Assembly (NCBI RefSeq): GCF_014647975.1
Contig: NZ_BMQF01000018.1
Coordinates: 1-64,000, forward strand
Origin: Streptomyces fumigatiscleroticus
GTDB lineage: Bacteria; Actinomycetota; Actinomycetes; Streptomycetales; Streptomycetaceae
Length of the DNA stretch: 64,000 bases
Direction: 5' to 3'
A program made the position numbers and the translations under genes. The notes beneath the pieces are model-generated. The model did not search any database. It worked only from the letters and a program-made list of their open reading frames with translations, and was not told where the DNA came from. Positions 24,944-35,470 of the stretch are shown piece by piece; positions within the stretch are counted from its first letter, which is position 1, and each line of letters begins with the position of its first letter.

Positions 24944-24967
24944 TTGGAGCTCCGTCGACAGTTTTTT

Positions 24968-24992
24968 CACCCGGGCATCACAGGCCCGGGTG
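24968..24992 (-). terminator. Terminator hairpin downstream of the CnoX-like gene
   Basis: CACCCGGGC and GCCCGGGTG, 9-bp stem with a 7-base loop, about 35 bases past the stop of the minus-strand gene; TTTAA follows on the plus strand, so it may act both ways. Confidence 0.6.
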
Positions 24993-25027
24993 TTTAACGA
25001 CTGTTCAGAGACGCCCTCTCCCCGGGA

Positions 25028-26005
25028 TCAGAACAGCGCGCGCGCGAGCGCCCGGCGCGCCGCCACCACCCGCGGATCCTCGGCCCCCACCACCTCGAAC
25101 AGCTCCAGCAGCCGCTTGCGTACGGCGTCCCGGTCGTCACCGGCGGTGCGCCGCACCGTGTCGATCAGCCGCCCGAAGGCGTCCTCGACATGCCCGCCCA
25201 CCAGGTCCAGGTCGGCCGCGGCGATCTGCGCCTGCACGTCGTCCGGCTTGTCGGCCGCGTCCTTGCGCACCCGCTGCGGGTCCAGGGACTGCACCCGCTG
25301 GAGCAGTTCGGCCTGGGCCAGGCCCAGCTTGGCCTCGGTGTTGCCCGGGTCCTCGCTCAGTACGTTCTTGTACGCCTGGACGGCCCCGCCCAGATCGCCC
25401 GCGTCCAGCGCCCGCACGGCCGCCTCCAGCGCCGCGTCGTACGGCCCGGCCGGCTGCTGCGGGAGCTGCTCGGTGCCGCCGCCCGGCTCGGCCTCCGGGT
25501 CCACCACCAGACCGGTCAGGCCGAAGCGCTGCTCGGCGACGGTGACCAGCTGGTCCAGGGTCTGCCGGATCTGCGCCTCGCCGGCCGCGCCCTGGAAGAG
25601 CGGCAGCGCCTGGCCGGCGACGACCGCGAACACCGCCGGGATGCCCTGGATCCCGAACTGCTGCATCAGCATCTGGTTGGCGTCGACGTCGATCTTGGCG
25701 AGCACGAAGCGCCCGTTGTACTCGACGGCGAGCCGCTCCAGCACCGGGCTCAGCTGCTTGCAGGGCTGGCACCACTCGGCCCAGAAGTCGATGACGACCG
25801 GGACCTCGGTGGACCGCTGAAGGACGTCGCGCTCGAAGCCGGCCTCGTCGACGTCGATGACGAGGTCGGCCGGGGAGACGGCACCTCCCCCGCCCTGCCG
25901 GGCCGCTTCGGCGCGCGCCTGCTCCGCCTTCGCCTTGGCCTCCTGGGCCGCCTTCACCGCGGCGAGGTCGACGACTCCGCTCATGGACATGTTCCGTGGC
26001 TGCAT
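25028..26005 (-). CDS. CnoX/YbbN-like thioredoxin-fold co-chaperone with TPR region
   Basis: 325 residues. An Ala/Lys-rich helix (about 8-40) is followed by a thioredoxin domain (about 45-160) with active site WCQPCKQLSPVLERL and GIQGIPAVF, then a helical TPR-like region (about 195-325). This layout matches the YbbN/CnoX co-chaperones, which hand oxidised or unfolded clients to GroEL/DnaK. The ATG lies eight bases after GGGGGAGG. The pair of cysteines is retained, unlike the SXXC of E. coli YbbN, so redox activity is plausible. Stands alone. Confidence 0.82.
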   Translation of the reverse strand: MQPRNMSMSGVVDLAAVKAAQEAKAKAEQARAEAARQGGGGAVSPADLVIDVDEAGFERDVLQRSTEVPVVIDFWAEWCQPCKQLSPVLERLAVEYNGRFVLAKIDVDANQMLMQQFGIQGIPAVFAVVAGQALPLFQGAAGEAQIRQTLDQLVTVAEQRFGLTGLVVDPEAEPGGGTEQLPQQPAGPYDAALEAAVRALDAGDLGGAVQAYKNVLSEDPGNTEAKLGLAQAELLQRVQSLDPQRVRKDAADKPDDVQAQIAAADLDLVGGHVEDAFGRLIDTVRRTAGDDRDAVRKRLLELFEVVGAEDPRVVAARRALARALF

Positions 26006-26230
26006 GCGTCTATCCTCCCCCGTACTCGGCGCCTGTGTGAAAAGCGGTGTGAAAGCCGTTGCCGCCGTGTGCCGTTGGGCGCCGGGTCCCCACCCCACGC
26101 CCCGTGGTCGTCGCTCGCGGCCGTCACCCAAGTGCGCCGCTCACGCGCTTTCGCTACGGCTCGTAGCGTAATGCCGACCCGGGTCGCCGGAACACCCCTT
26201 TCCGGTGATCTCCCTCACGTACGGCCGCTG

Positions 26231-26249
26231 ACATACCGGCGGTTATGTT
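26231..26249 (+). promoter_or_regulatory. Candidate TetR operator over the -10 box
   Basis: GACATACCGGCGGTTATGTT contains ACATA and TATGT arms around a GC-rich centre and includes the TATGTT -10 element of the TetR gene. Confidence 0.45.
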
Positions 26250-26255
26250 GGTGGC

Positions 26256-26891
26256 ATGCCGAGCCGTAGTCCCGCCAGCCGCACCGGACGCCCGCGCAGC
26301 GCCGCGGCGGACGCCGCGATCCTGGCCGCGACGCGGGCGGCTCTGGTCGAACTGGGCTGGTCGAAGCTGACGCTGGGAGACGTGGCGGCCCGGGCCGGGG
26401 TGGCGAAGACGACCCTCTACCGGCGCTGGGCGGGCAAGAACGAGCTCGTGGTCGACGCGGTGGCGGAGCTCTTCGACGAGCTGGAGCTGCCCGACCGCGG
26501 CTCGCTCGCCGCCGACATCGAGGGCGTGGTCCTCCAGTTCGCCGCGATCCTGGCCCGCCCGGAGGCCAGGAACGGCCTGATGGCGGTGGTCGCCGAATCG
26601 ACCCGCGACGACGCCCTGCGCGACCGTATCCGCACCCTGGTCGTCGAGCGCCAGAAGCGCCTGGTCCTCCAGGGCCGGGCCCGCGCCCAGCGGCGGGGCG
26701 AACTTCCCGAGGAGCCGGACCCCGAGGAGGCGGCCCGCACGGTGGACCTGATCTTCGACGTGGTCGCGGGCGCGGTGGTGCACCGCGCCCTGGTGAGCGG
26801 GGAGCCGGCCGACGAGATGTGGGTGCGCGGCTTCACGCGGGTGCTGCTGCTGGGCCTGGCCGGAGCCGCCGAGGACTCCGTCGACGTCTGA
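26256..26891 (+). CDS. TetR-family transcriptional regulator
   Basis: 211 residues. N-terminal HTH with LTLGDVAARAGVAKTTLYRRWAGKNELV; the C-terminal ligand domain resembles the TetR_C-type of Streptomyces regulators with no assigned ligand. A TATGTT box ends six bases before the ATG and there is no ribosome site, so the mRNA may be leaderless. The dyad ACATA-N8-TATGT (about 26231-26248) overlaps that box and is a good candidate autoregulatory operator. Convergent with the mutase gene, so its target may be itself or distant genes. Confidence 0.85.
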   Translation: MPSRSPASRTGRPRSAAADAAILAATRAALVELGWSKLTLGDVAARAGVAKTTLYRRWAGKNELVVDAVAELFDELELPDRGSLAADIEGVVLQFAAILARPEARNGLMAVVAESTRDDALRDRIRTLVVERQKRLVLQGRARAQRRGELPEEPDPEEAARTVDLIFDVVAGAVVHRALVSGEPADEMWVRGFTRVLLLGLAGAAEDSVDV

Positions 26892-26972
26892 GGACGGGAG
26901 ACCGGCGGGAACCGGCCCGGCACGGCCGCCGCCTTCCTCACCACGGCCGCCACCGCTCCCCGCCCGGACACC

Positions 26973-28673
<1,701 letters not shown>

Positions 28674-28682
28674 ACCGACCAA

Positions 28683-28704
28683 TTTACTTGGACGTCCTAG
28701 TAAA
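28683..28704 (-). promoter_or_regulatory. 22-bp palindrome in the icmA promoter
   Basis: TTTACT-T-GGACGTCC-T-AGTAAA, symmetric at every position but one, ends at the -10 box (TAAATT on the minus strand) and lies ten bases from the icmA start. Position and symmetry are those of a repressor operator, probably TetR-type. Confidence 0.65.
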
Positions 28705-28760
28705 TGTCGATGGCGAACCGCCGCACGTGCGTTCCGTACGGCGGTAGGAACCGGTGGCGG

Positions 28761-29099
28761 TCAGGCCTTGGCGACCGCGGGCGAGCCGTCCGCGATCCTC
28801 GCCTCGAGCTCCGGGGTGATCCTGCGCTCCACGAAGAAGGCCGCCGTCGGGATCGTCCCGGCCAGCAGCACCCACAGCTGCTTGCCGACCGGCCACTTCG
28901 CCTTGGCGCCCAGGTCGAAGGCGAAGACCAGGTAGACGACGTAGAGCCAGCCGTGCGCGATGGCGACGACGCGGGTGAAGTCCGCGGCGCCGTCGATGTC
29001 CAGCCCGTACTTGGCGATCATGCCCAGGCACAGCAGGACCAGCAGCACACCGGTGACATAGGCCATGACGCGGTAGCGGGTCAGCACGGTTTTCTTCAT
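28761..29099 (-). CDS. DUF3817 integral membrane protein
   Basis: 112 residues, three membrane helices (about 11-30, 43-62, 78-95). It has the DUF3817 signatures VVAIAHGWLYVVYLVFAFDL and WPVGKQLWVLLAGTIPTAAFF followed by the VERR motif. Function unknown; the family resembles a fragment found in other actinobacterial small membrane proteins. Located 55 bases downstream of the marR-type gene on the same strand, so likely co-transcribed. A second family member lies at 35761-36105. Confidence 0.85.
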   Translation of the reverse strand: MKKTVLTRYRVMAYVTGVLLVLLCLGMIAKYGLDIDGAADFTRVVAIAHGWLYVVYLVFAFDLGAKAKWPVGKQLWVLLAGTIPTAAFFVERRITPELEARIADGSPAVAKA

Positions 29100-29154
29100 G
29101 CGTACGAGCGTAACCGCACGTTTCGGGCGATCTTGCGGCGACCCCGGCCGCGGG

Positions 29155-29664
29155 TCACTCCTCCTCGAAGTCCCCCGCGGCCACCCGCAGCGGCCGCAGC
29201 ATCGCGAAGATCTCCGCGCACTCCTCGGCGTCGTAGGCGCCGAGCCCGAAGTCCATCGCCATCAGGTCCCGGGTGGCCGACTCGACCACCTCGCGGCCCT
29301 TGTCGGTGATGGTGGCCAGCGTGCCGCGCCCGTCGTTGGGGTTGGGCCGCTTGTCCACCAGACCCGACTTCACCAGCCGGTCCACGGTGTTCGTGACGGA
29401 GGTGGGATGCACCATGAGCCGCTCGCCGATCTTGGACATCGGCAGTTCGCCGGACTTGGAGAAGGTGAGCAGCACCAGCGCCTCGTACCGCGCGAACGTC
29501 AGTCCGTAGGGCTTGACGACCGCGTCGACCTCCGCGAGCAGGATCTGCTGGGCCCGCATGATCGAGGTGATGGCGCCCATGGACGGCACGCTTCCCCAGC
29601 GCTGTTTCCACAGTTCGTCGGCGCGGGCGATCGGATCGAAGGAGAGACTGAGGGGCTTCGGCAC
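29155..29664 (-). CDS. MarR-family transcriptional regulator
   Basis: 169 residues. Winged HTH with LTFARYEALVLLTFSKSGELPMSKIGERL, recognition helix around VHPTSVTNTVDRLVKSGLV, and the wing DGRGTLATITDKGREV. No cysteine sensor is apparent. Upstream lie ACCGGCCGGT (29678-29687) and two direct CCGGTCA repeats that may be its operator. Drives the DUF3817 gene behind it; divergent from cslZ, 189 bases apart. Confidence 0.88.
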   Translation of the reverse strand: MPKPLSLSFDPIARADELWKQRWGSVPSMGAITSIMRAQQILLAEVDAVVKPYGLTFARYEALVLLTFSKSGELPMSKIGERLMVHPTSVTNTVDRLVKSGLVDKRPNPNDGRGTLATITDKGREVVESATRDLMAMDFGLGAYDAEECAEIFAMLRPLRVAAGDFEEE

Positions 29665-29853
29665 GGCATCAGACCATACCGGCCGGTCATATGCCGGTCA
29701 GCCCCGTCTCGCCTTTCGGTCGCGGCGTCCGCCATGTTGGCGCACTTGCCACCCCGCACGGCCCGGCCATGTCTATTCCGCCAATTTTTGCCCATTTATG
29801 TCACTATTGCTGTCGAATCGCTACTCAACGTCACCTCCGCCCAGAGGAGCGAC

Positions 29854-30855
29854 ATGCCCCGGCCGATCCCCACTCTCGCGGTGCTCACGGTGCTCGGGCT
29901 CGCGGCGGGCTGCTCGTCCGCGTCCGACGCCGACGAGACCTCCGCCGCCGGCGCCGCCTCCACCAAGGCGGCCGCGGCGGCCTCCTCCCCCTTCTGGGTG
30001 GACCCGGCCAGCCCGGCCGCCCGGCAGAGCCGGCTCTGGCAGCGGCAGGGCCGCGACCGGGACGCCCGGCTGCTCCGGCGGATCGCCGACCAGCCGGCGG
30101 CCCTGTGGCCGGCCGGCGAGATCGACCCGACGCCGCTGGTGAGGACGGCGACCACGGCCGCCTCCCGGGAGGACAGGACGGCACTGTTCGTCGCGTACGA
30201 CATCCCGCACCGGGACTGCGGGCAGCACTCGGCGGGCGGCGCGGCCGACGCGGACGCCTACCGGCAGTGGATCGGCAGGTTCGCCGACGCCGTCGGCGAC
30301 GCCAAGGCCCTGGTCGTGCTGGAGCCCGACGCGGTCGCGCACATCGTGGACGGCTGTACGCCCGGCGAGTACCACGCCGAGCGGGAGCAGCTGCTGCGCG
30401 AGGCGATCGTCCGGCTGAAACGGCAGCCGAACACCACGGTGTACCTGGACGCGGGCAACCCGGCCTGGATCCGGGAGCCCGAAAAGCTGGTCGGCCCGCT
30501 GAAACGGGCCGGGGTGGCGGACGCCGACGGCTTCGCGCTCAACGTCTCCAACTTCCAGACCGACGAGACCGCCACGGCCTACGGCCTGGAACTCTCCCAG
30601 GGCCTGGGCGGCAAGCACTTCGTCGTCGACACCAGCCGCAACGGCAACGGCCCGCTGCCCGGCACCTGGTGCAACCCGCCGGGCCGGGCGCTGGGGAAAC
30701 GGCCCACCACCGACACCGGCGAGCGGGCCCTGGACGCCTATCTGTGGGTCAAGCGGCCCGGGGAGTCGGACGGCACCTGCGAGGGCGGTCCGGACGCCGG
30801 ACGGTGGTGGCCGGAGTACGCCCTGGAGCTGGCCCGCAACGCCAAGGAGGCGTGA
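29854..30855 (+). CDS. cslZ: Lipoprotein glycoside hydrolase family 6 (endoglucanase-like)
   Basis: 333 residues. Lipobox LAAGC (Cys about 20), a short Ala/Ser linker, then a GH6 barrel: AYDIPHRDC, the LEPDAVAHI loop carrying the catalytic acid Asp, LDAGNP, NVSNFQTDE, VDTSRNGNG and WCNPPGRALG. It would cleave beta-1,4-glucan outside the membrane, next to the synthase CslA. The ATG follows AGAGGAGC. From memory this corresponds to SCO2838 (cslZ), which clusters with glxA and cslA in S. coelicolor. Its stop is 15 bases from the convergent glxA stop, with no terminator between. Confidence 0.85.
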   Translation: MPRPIPTLAVLTVLGLAAGCSSASDADETSAAGAASTKAAAAASSPFWVDPASPAARQSRLWQRQGRDRDARLLRRIADQPAALWPAGEIDPTPLVRTATTAASREDRTALFVAYDIPHRDCGQHSAGGAADADAYRQWIGRFADAVGDAKALVVLEPDAVAHIVDGCTPGEYHAEREQLLREAIVRLKRQPNTTVYLDAGNPAWIREPEKLVGPLKRAGVADADGFALNVSNFQTDETATAYGLELSQGLGGKHFVVDTSRNGNGPLPGTWCNPPGRALGKRPTTDTGERALDAYLWVKRPGESDGTCEGGPDAGRWWPEYALELARNAKEA

Positions 30856-30870
30856 GCCGCCGGCGGTCCC

Positions 30871-32826
30871 TCACCCCACGTGCACCCACTTGGCCCGCGA
30901 CGGCGTGCCCTGCGCGTCCGTGACGAACAGCATGTACCAGCCGGGCGGCACCAGCGCCGGGTCGCGCGGCACGTCGAACGTCACCGCCCCCTTCTTCCTG
31001 CTCACCCCCAGCTCGATGGAGCGCTGCTCCACGTCGGTCGTGTGCGTCACGGCGCTGGGCCGCATCAGCCGGGCCCGTGCCACCCGCTCCGGATGTGCCG
31101 TGCGGAAGGTGATCCGGTGGCGCCGGTCCAGCTTCTGCGGCCCGTCCTTCAGGACGGGCCGCTGTGCGCCGCCCCGGTGCAGCACCGGCGGTGTGAAGAC
31201 CTCCATGCGCTGCTCGAAGTGGCCGAGCTTGGTGTTCTGCTGGTCGTCGAAGAGCGGGTCGGAGCCGAAGGTGGCGATCCGCCCGTCGGGCAGCAGCAGC
31301 GCCTCCGAGTGGTAGTTGCGGCCCACCGCCGGGGCGGCGGCCCGGCGGAAGGCGTTGGTCCTCGGGTCGTAGAACTGCGCCTTGAGGATGTTGCTGGCGC
31401 TGCGGCCGCGGTAGTCCGCGGAGCCGTTGGTGGTGAACACCGTGTCGTCGGGCATGAGCACGCTGTTCAGATAGCGCGTGCCCTGCGGGAGGCTGGGGCC
31501 GTCCCGGAAGACGGGGCTGTCCTTCTTCAGGTCGACGACGGCCGTGCGCGGCGTCGACTTCGCGGACTCGCCGACGCCCCCGCCGCCCAGGATCATCACC
31601 TTCTGGTCCTGCGCCGGGGGCAGCAGCACGGAGGCGGAGGTCTCGGTCTGGTCCGCGTCGGTGAGACCCGGCACCTTCGTGAAGGAGTTCGTCCGCAGGT
31701 CCCAGATGCCGGGTTCGCGGCCCTTCGTGGCGGGGCCGTACCCGGCGTTGGAGCCGGAGTAGAAGAGCTTGCCGCCCTTGGTGAGGAACAGGGCGGGATA
31801 GGTGGGGAAGTAGCGCTTGGGACCGCGCGACCACTTCTTGGTCCTCGGGTCGTAGATCTCGTTGTCGCCGGGGTCGATCACACCGACGTCGTCGAGGCCG
31901 GAGGCGGCGAGGATCCGCCCGTCGTCGAGCCCGACCAGGGTCGGGTACCAGCGGGCCTTGTCCATCGGGTCGACGGGGACGTACTTCTCGGCCACGGGGT
32001 CGAACTCGTAGGCCGCGCGGATGCCCTGGAAGTCCTGCTTGTCCAGGGTGATCCTCTCGGACAGGCCGTAGGTGTTGTCGGCGTCCTCGCCGGCCAGGCC
32101 GACGATCTCGTACTGGGCCTGCTTCTCGGTGACCGACAGGGGGCCCTTCTCCGCGGCCTCCACGAAGACCCGGGCCTCGCCCGCGGTGATCCTGGTCCGC
32201 CAGCGCTGCATCACCCCCCGGTTGTAGGTGATGTCGAAGCCGCCGCGCTTGGCCCGGGGCACGGTGACGTCGAACCTGGTGACGTACTCCACGCCCGCGG
32301 GCGAGCGGAAGCGGGTGCCCTTCTTCAGGACGACCGCCTTGTCGGGGTTCTCGTTCTTGACCCGCATGCCGCCGCCGGCCCGGTCGACCTCGCCGTCCAG
32401 CAGCTCGTAGCGGGCGGTGCCGCCGGCCACCAGCATGCGGCCGTCGGGCAGCTGGGCGTGGCCGGCGCAGAAGAAGTCGTCGGGGGTGGGGATCTTCCGG
32501 AAGGTGTTCTTCTCCGGGTCCCACAGGACGGTGTCGAACTCGCCCTTGTCGAACTTGCGCTGCTCGTTGCCCGATCCGGCGACGATCAGCACCTTGCCCG
32601 TGTGCAGCAGGGCCGCGTGGATGGCGTTGGTGCGGTACTTCTCCGGGATGTCGATCTGGCTCCAGGAGCCGTACGCCGCCTGGTAGCCGGGCCGGGAGAT
32701 CTTGTACTCGTGGTACTGCTCGCCGGCGAAGTCGAGCGCGGCCGGGGCGTTGAGGCCGGCCAGGACCGCTATGCCGCCGACGCCCAGGACGGTCTTCTTG
32801 GTCTTCTGCGAGGGCTGGTAGGGCAT
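30871..32826 (-). CDS. glxA: Galactose-oxidase-like radical copper oxidase
   Basis: 651 residues, membrane-anchored by residues 11-33. Kelch-type beta propeller plus a C-terminal Ig-like domain. Copper-site candidates: Cys120 in DDFFCAGHAQ and Tyr294 in ARWYPTLVGLDDGR (possible Cys-Tyr cross-link, with Trp293 stacking), Tyr505-His506 in GRNYHSEALLLPDGR, and His595 in SAVTHTTDVEQ. GlxA of S. lividans acts with CslA in making the tip glycan and needs copper for morphological development (established). It starts three bases after the cslA stop, so the two are translationally linked. Confidence 0.92.
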   Translation of the reverse strand: MPYQPSQKTKKTVLGVGGIAVLAGLNAPAALDFAGEQYHEYKISRPGYQAAYGSWSQIDIPEKYRTNAIHAALLHTGKVLIVAGSGNEQRKFDKGEFDTVLWDPEKNTFRKIPTPDDFFCAGHAQLPDGRMLVAGGTARYELLDGEVDRAGGGMRVKNENPDKAVVLKKGTRFRSPAGVEYVTRFDVTVPRAKRGGFDITYNRGVMQRWRTRITAGEARVFVEAAEKGPLSVTEKQAQYEIVGLAGEDADNTYGLSERITLDKQDFQGIRAAYEFDPVAEKYVPVDPMDKARWYPTLVGLDDGRILAASGLDDVGVIDPGDNEIYDPRTKKWSRGPKRYFPTYPALFLTKGGKLFYSGSNAGYGPATKGREPGIWDLRTNSFTKVPGLTDADQTETSASVLLPPAQDQKVMILGGGGVGESAKSTPRTAVVDLKKDSPVFRDGPSLPQGTRYLNSVLMPDDTVFTTNGSADYRGRSASNILKAQFYDPRTNAFRRAAAPAVGRNYHSEALLLPDGRIATFGSDPLFDDQQNTKLGHFEQRMEVFTPPVLHRGGAQRPVLKDGPQKLDRRHRITFRTAHPERVARARLMRPSAVTHTTDVEQRSIELGVSRKKGAVTFDVPRDPALVPPGWYMLFVTDAQGTPSRAKWVHVG

Positions 32827-32829
32827 GGC

Positions 32830-34623
32830 CTAGTTGCCTCCTGTCGTGGTGCCGGAGACGGACGAGGTGGCTCCCGTGGCGGCGAGGGCGGGCTCGCCGC
32901 TCTCCACCGGCCGGGCCGCCGCGGGCAGCGGCTGCCGTGCCCGGCGCTCCCGGCGCTCCGTGACGAGCGTGGCGGCCCAGACCGCGACCGGCGCGAGGGA
33001 GATCGCCGTGGCCAGGACCGCCCAGGTGCGCATGGCCGCGTGGGTGTGGCCCAGGAACGCGGAGGCCACCAGGGAGACGGCGAGCAGGCCGGCCCAGCCC
33101 AGATGGATACGGAAGGTCAGCAGCCGGTCGGGGCTGGCGTCGCCGCCCTTGGGGGTCACCACGAAACGGCTGGGCCGGCGCAGCAGGGCCTCGCCCAGGG
33201 ACTTGAGGTAGATGGGGGCCGACAGGGCCGACATCGCCATGCCGGCCAGACCGCCGGAGCCCCGCGGCTCGTGCGGGGAGACGTTGTGGCGCCGGTTCCA
33301 GAGGTAGAGGCCGATCTGGAGGGCGGCGGCGTCGCTGTAGAGCATCAGCCAGACGGAGGCGGCGACCTCCGTGCCGGACGCCCCGAACCACAGGAAGAGG
33401 AAGCAGCTCAGGATGCCCAGGAACCAGTTGACGGCCGTCATCGGGTAGTAGACGAGCATCAGCGTGTAGGAGAGCAGCCGCCCGCGCGGCATCCTCAGCG
33501 GTGCCTTCCAGTACTGCTGGACGAGGGTCTCGTAGGTGCCCCGGGACCAGCGCAGCTGCTGGGTGAAGAAGTCGGTCCAGGAGGCCGGGCCCTCGCCGAC
33601 GGCGAGGACGTCCGGGGTGTAGACGGACTCCCAGAAGCGGCCGGTCAGCGGATTGCGGGCCCGGTGGATCTCGAACCCGGTCGCCATGTCCTCGGTGATG
33701 GAGTCGTACAGGCCGCCGATCTGCTTGACGGCGGCGATCCGTACGACGTTGTTGGTGCCGACGAACATGGGCGAGCGGTAGCGGTTGCCGGCGCGCTGGA
33801 TCAGGGCGTGGAAGAGGAACTGCTGCGACTCCGCGGCCTTGGTGACGGGGTTGTGGTAGTTGCCGTACACCTGCGGTCCGACCACGAAGGCGACGTCCGG
33901 GTCGCGGAAGTAGCCCATCATCCGCTCCAGGAAGCCGGGGAGCGGGACGTGGTCGGTGTCGACGGAGGCGAAGAAGTCGTACGCGCCGCCGTGCATGGCG
34001 ATCCAGGCGTTGTAGTTGCCGTGCTTGGTGCGGGCCTTGTGCACGCCCTTGTCGCGGTTCCACTCGGGGACGCCGTGCCGGGTGAAGTGCCGTACGCCGA
34101 GTTCCGCGCAGAGGGCTCTGGCCTGCTCGTCGTCGCCCTCGTCCAGGAGCCAGACGTCGAGGGGGCCGGTGTGGTGGATCCGGACCGCGCCCTCGAGGGT
34201 GGCGCGGACCATGGCGAGGGGTTCCTTGCCCGGAACGTACGTGGTGAGGAAGGCGACGCGGGTGCCGGGCTCGGGGACGACGGGGACGGGGTCGCGGGCG
34301 ACCGTGGTGGCGTGCGCGACGGAGGCGACGTTGACGACCATGAACAGCTCGATCAGCCCGATCGCGATCAGCATGATCACATCGAGGGCGACCAGCCACC
34401 GCTCGCCGCCCTCCCGCTGCACCCAGTGGCTGGGCCAGACCAGATAGACCAGCAGCGCTCCGGTGAGCAGCGGCGCGAGGGTCATCAGGAGGACGGCTCG
34501 TATTCGGTGCGGCTCGCGGGACAGGAGCGAGGTGTACTGCACCCGGTACGCCGGGCCGGCCGGCTCCGTGAGCGGTCCGGCCAGTCGGCTGTGGGTCTCG
34601 TAGTCGTAGCCCTCCGGCCGCAC
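32830..34623 (-). CDS. cslA: Cellulose synthase-like family 2 glycosyltransferase
   Basis: 597 residues. Two N-terminal helices (about 45-65, 78-100), a GT2 domain with DEGDD, the DxD-type FFASVDTDHVPL, SITEDMATG and QQLRWSRGTYE, then several helices to about 560. It makes a beta-1,4-type glucan exported at hyphal tips; S. coelicolor CslA works with DivIVA (established). The GTG start has GGAGG five bases upstream. Heads the cslA-glxA operon; its promoter must lie in or before the repeat-rich region upstream. Confidence 0.93.
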   Translation of the reverse strand: MRPEGYDYETHSRLAGPLTEPAGPAYRVQYTSLLSREPHRIRAVLLMTLAPLLTGALLVYLVWPSHWVQREGGERWLVALDVIMLIAIGLIELFMVVNVASVAHATTVARDPVPVVPEPGTRVAFLTTYVPGKEPLAMVRATLEGAVRIHHTGPLDVWLLDEGDDEQARALCAELGVRHFTRHGVPEWNRDKGVHKARTKHGNYNAWIAMHGGAYDFFASVDTDHVPLPGFLERMMGYFRDPDVAFVVGPQVYGNYHNPVTKAAESQQFLFHALIQRAGNRYRSPMFVGTNNVVRIAAVKQIGGLYDSITEDMATGFEIHRARNPLTGRFWESVYTPDVLAVGEGPASWTDFFTQQLRWSRGTYETLVQQYWKAPLRMPRGRLLSYTLMLVYYPMTAVNWFLGILSCFLFLWFGASGTEVAASVWLMLYSDAAALQIGLYLWNRRHNVSPHEPRGSGGLAGMAMSALSAPIYLKSLGEALLRRPSRFVVTPKGGDASPDRLLTFRIHLGWAGLLAVSLVASAFLGHTHAAMRTWAVLATAISLAPVAVWAATLVTERRERRARQPLPAAARPVESGEPALAATGATSSVSGTTTGGN

Positions 34624-34962
34624 AGCGCCCTCCAGTCATCGGAAGTGATCGAAGCGGGCCGGTCCCCGGCTGCGGAACCGAGAGCCGAACTCGCCGACAA
34701 CCACAGACAAATGGACTTTCCCGGGCGTGTCGAACTGGGGGCGTCCAGGTGGGTGGAGGATGCATCCGACAACGACACGGGCACCACCGCACTCACGGCA
34801 CGCGAGAACCGGGCCCAGGCCCGAGGTCTGGGGTCCGGGGTCCGGCCTCCTGGGCCCCGGAGCCCGCGGCCCTCGGCCGGACCGAAGGCCCGAGGCTCAG
34901 GGCCGCCCTGGGCCCGAGGTCCAGGGCCCGAGATCCGGTGTCCGGCCTCCCGGGTCCCGGGG

Positions 34963-35145
34963 CCCGTCCCGTCCGCGGTCCGAGGCCCGTCCCGTCCGCA
35001 GTCCGGTGTCCGGCCTCCCGGGTCCCGGGGCCCGTCCCGTCCGCGGTCCGGGGTCCGTCCCGTCCGCAGTCCGGGGCCCGTCCCGTCCGCAGTCCGGGGC
35101 CCATCCCGTCCGCAGTCCGGGGCCCGTCCCGTCCGCGGTCCGGGG
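34963..35145. repeat. 23-bp tandem repeat, seven units
   Basis: Unit CCCGTCCCGTCCGCRGTCC plus GGGG; two units, a 22-base insertion resembling the sequence just before the array, then five units. Units differ at one to three positions. The arrangement shows a higher-order duplication of about 68 bases. Confidence 0.9.
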
Positions 35146-35308
35146 TCCGCGGACCGGGGCCGTAGGTTCCACCGGGCTCGCGGCACGAGAAGCCCCGCGT
35201 CCGGGCTCCGGTCTCCGGCTCCCGGGCCCCGGTCCGGAGTCCAGGGCTCGGCTCGGCCTCCCGGGCCCCGGGGCCGGGCCGGGAGGCGCCGTCCGCGGCC
35301 CGAAGCCC

Positions 35309-35412
35309 GGAGCCCGGGGTCGGAGCCCGGGGTCGGGGTCCGGGGTCGGAGCCCGGGGTCGGGGTCCGGGGTCGGGGTCCGGGGTCGGGGTCCGGGGTCG
35401 GGGTCCGCGGAC
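35309..35412. repeat. 13-bp G-rich tandem repeat, seven to eight units
   Basis: Unit GGRGYCCGGGGTC at 35309, 35322, 35335, 35348, 35361, 35374 and 35387, then a degenerate unit. Runs of four G separated by TC or TCC could form stacked G-quadruplexes on the plus strand. Confidence 0.9.
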
Positions 35413-35424
35413 CGGGACAGGGAA

Positions 35425-35452
35425 GAACCCCGGCCTCGGAAGGCCGGGGTTC
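35425..35452 (-). terminator. Terminator of the thiamine-binding/DUF3817 unit
   Basis: Perfect 12-bp stem with a CGGA loop, 19 bases downstream of the minus-strand stop. Confidence 0.85.
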
Positions 35453-35470
35453 GTGGCTGCGGGGCGGTGG

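Larger units (their letters stand above)
24380..25027. other. 648-base intergenic region with dyads and hairpins, no supported gene
   Basis: No frame shows Streptomyces-like coding bias with a ribosome site. It holds two related dyads (TTACT-N3/4-AGTAAC) at 24758-24775 and 24890-24903, a very stable 40-base two-part hairpin at 24904-24943, and a 9-bp-stem hairpin at 24968-24992 that probably ends the cnoX-like gene. The part next to the DUF6230 gene presumably carries its promoter. Confidence 0.6.
34624..35470. other. 847-base gene-free region dominated by GC-rich tandem repeats
   Basis: No gene is supported. Nearest cslA are about 170 bases of ordinary sequence that can hold its promoter. 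Then follow degenerate GGCCCGAGG/CCGGCCTCC repeats, a 23-bp array (34963-35145), a 13-bp array (35309-35412) and a terminator (35425-35452). Open frames crossing it on both strands are repeat artefacts. Confidence 0.75.

Noticed and set aside
34963..35145. CRISPR array
   Set aside because: Units are directly adjacent without unique spacers, repeats are short and GC-only, and there are no cas genes.
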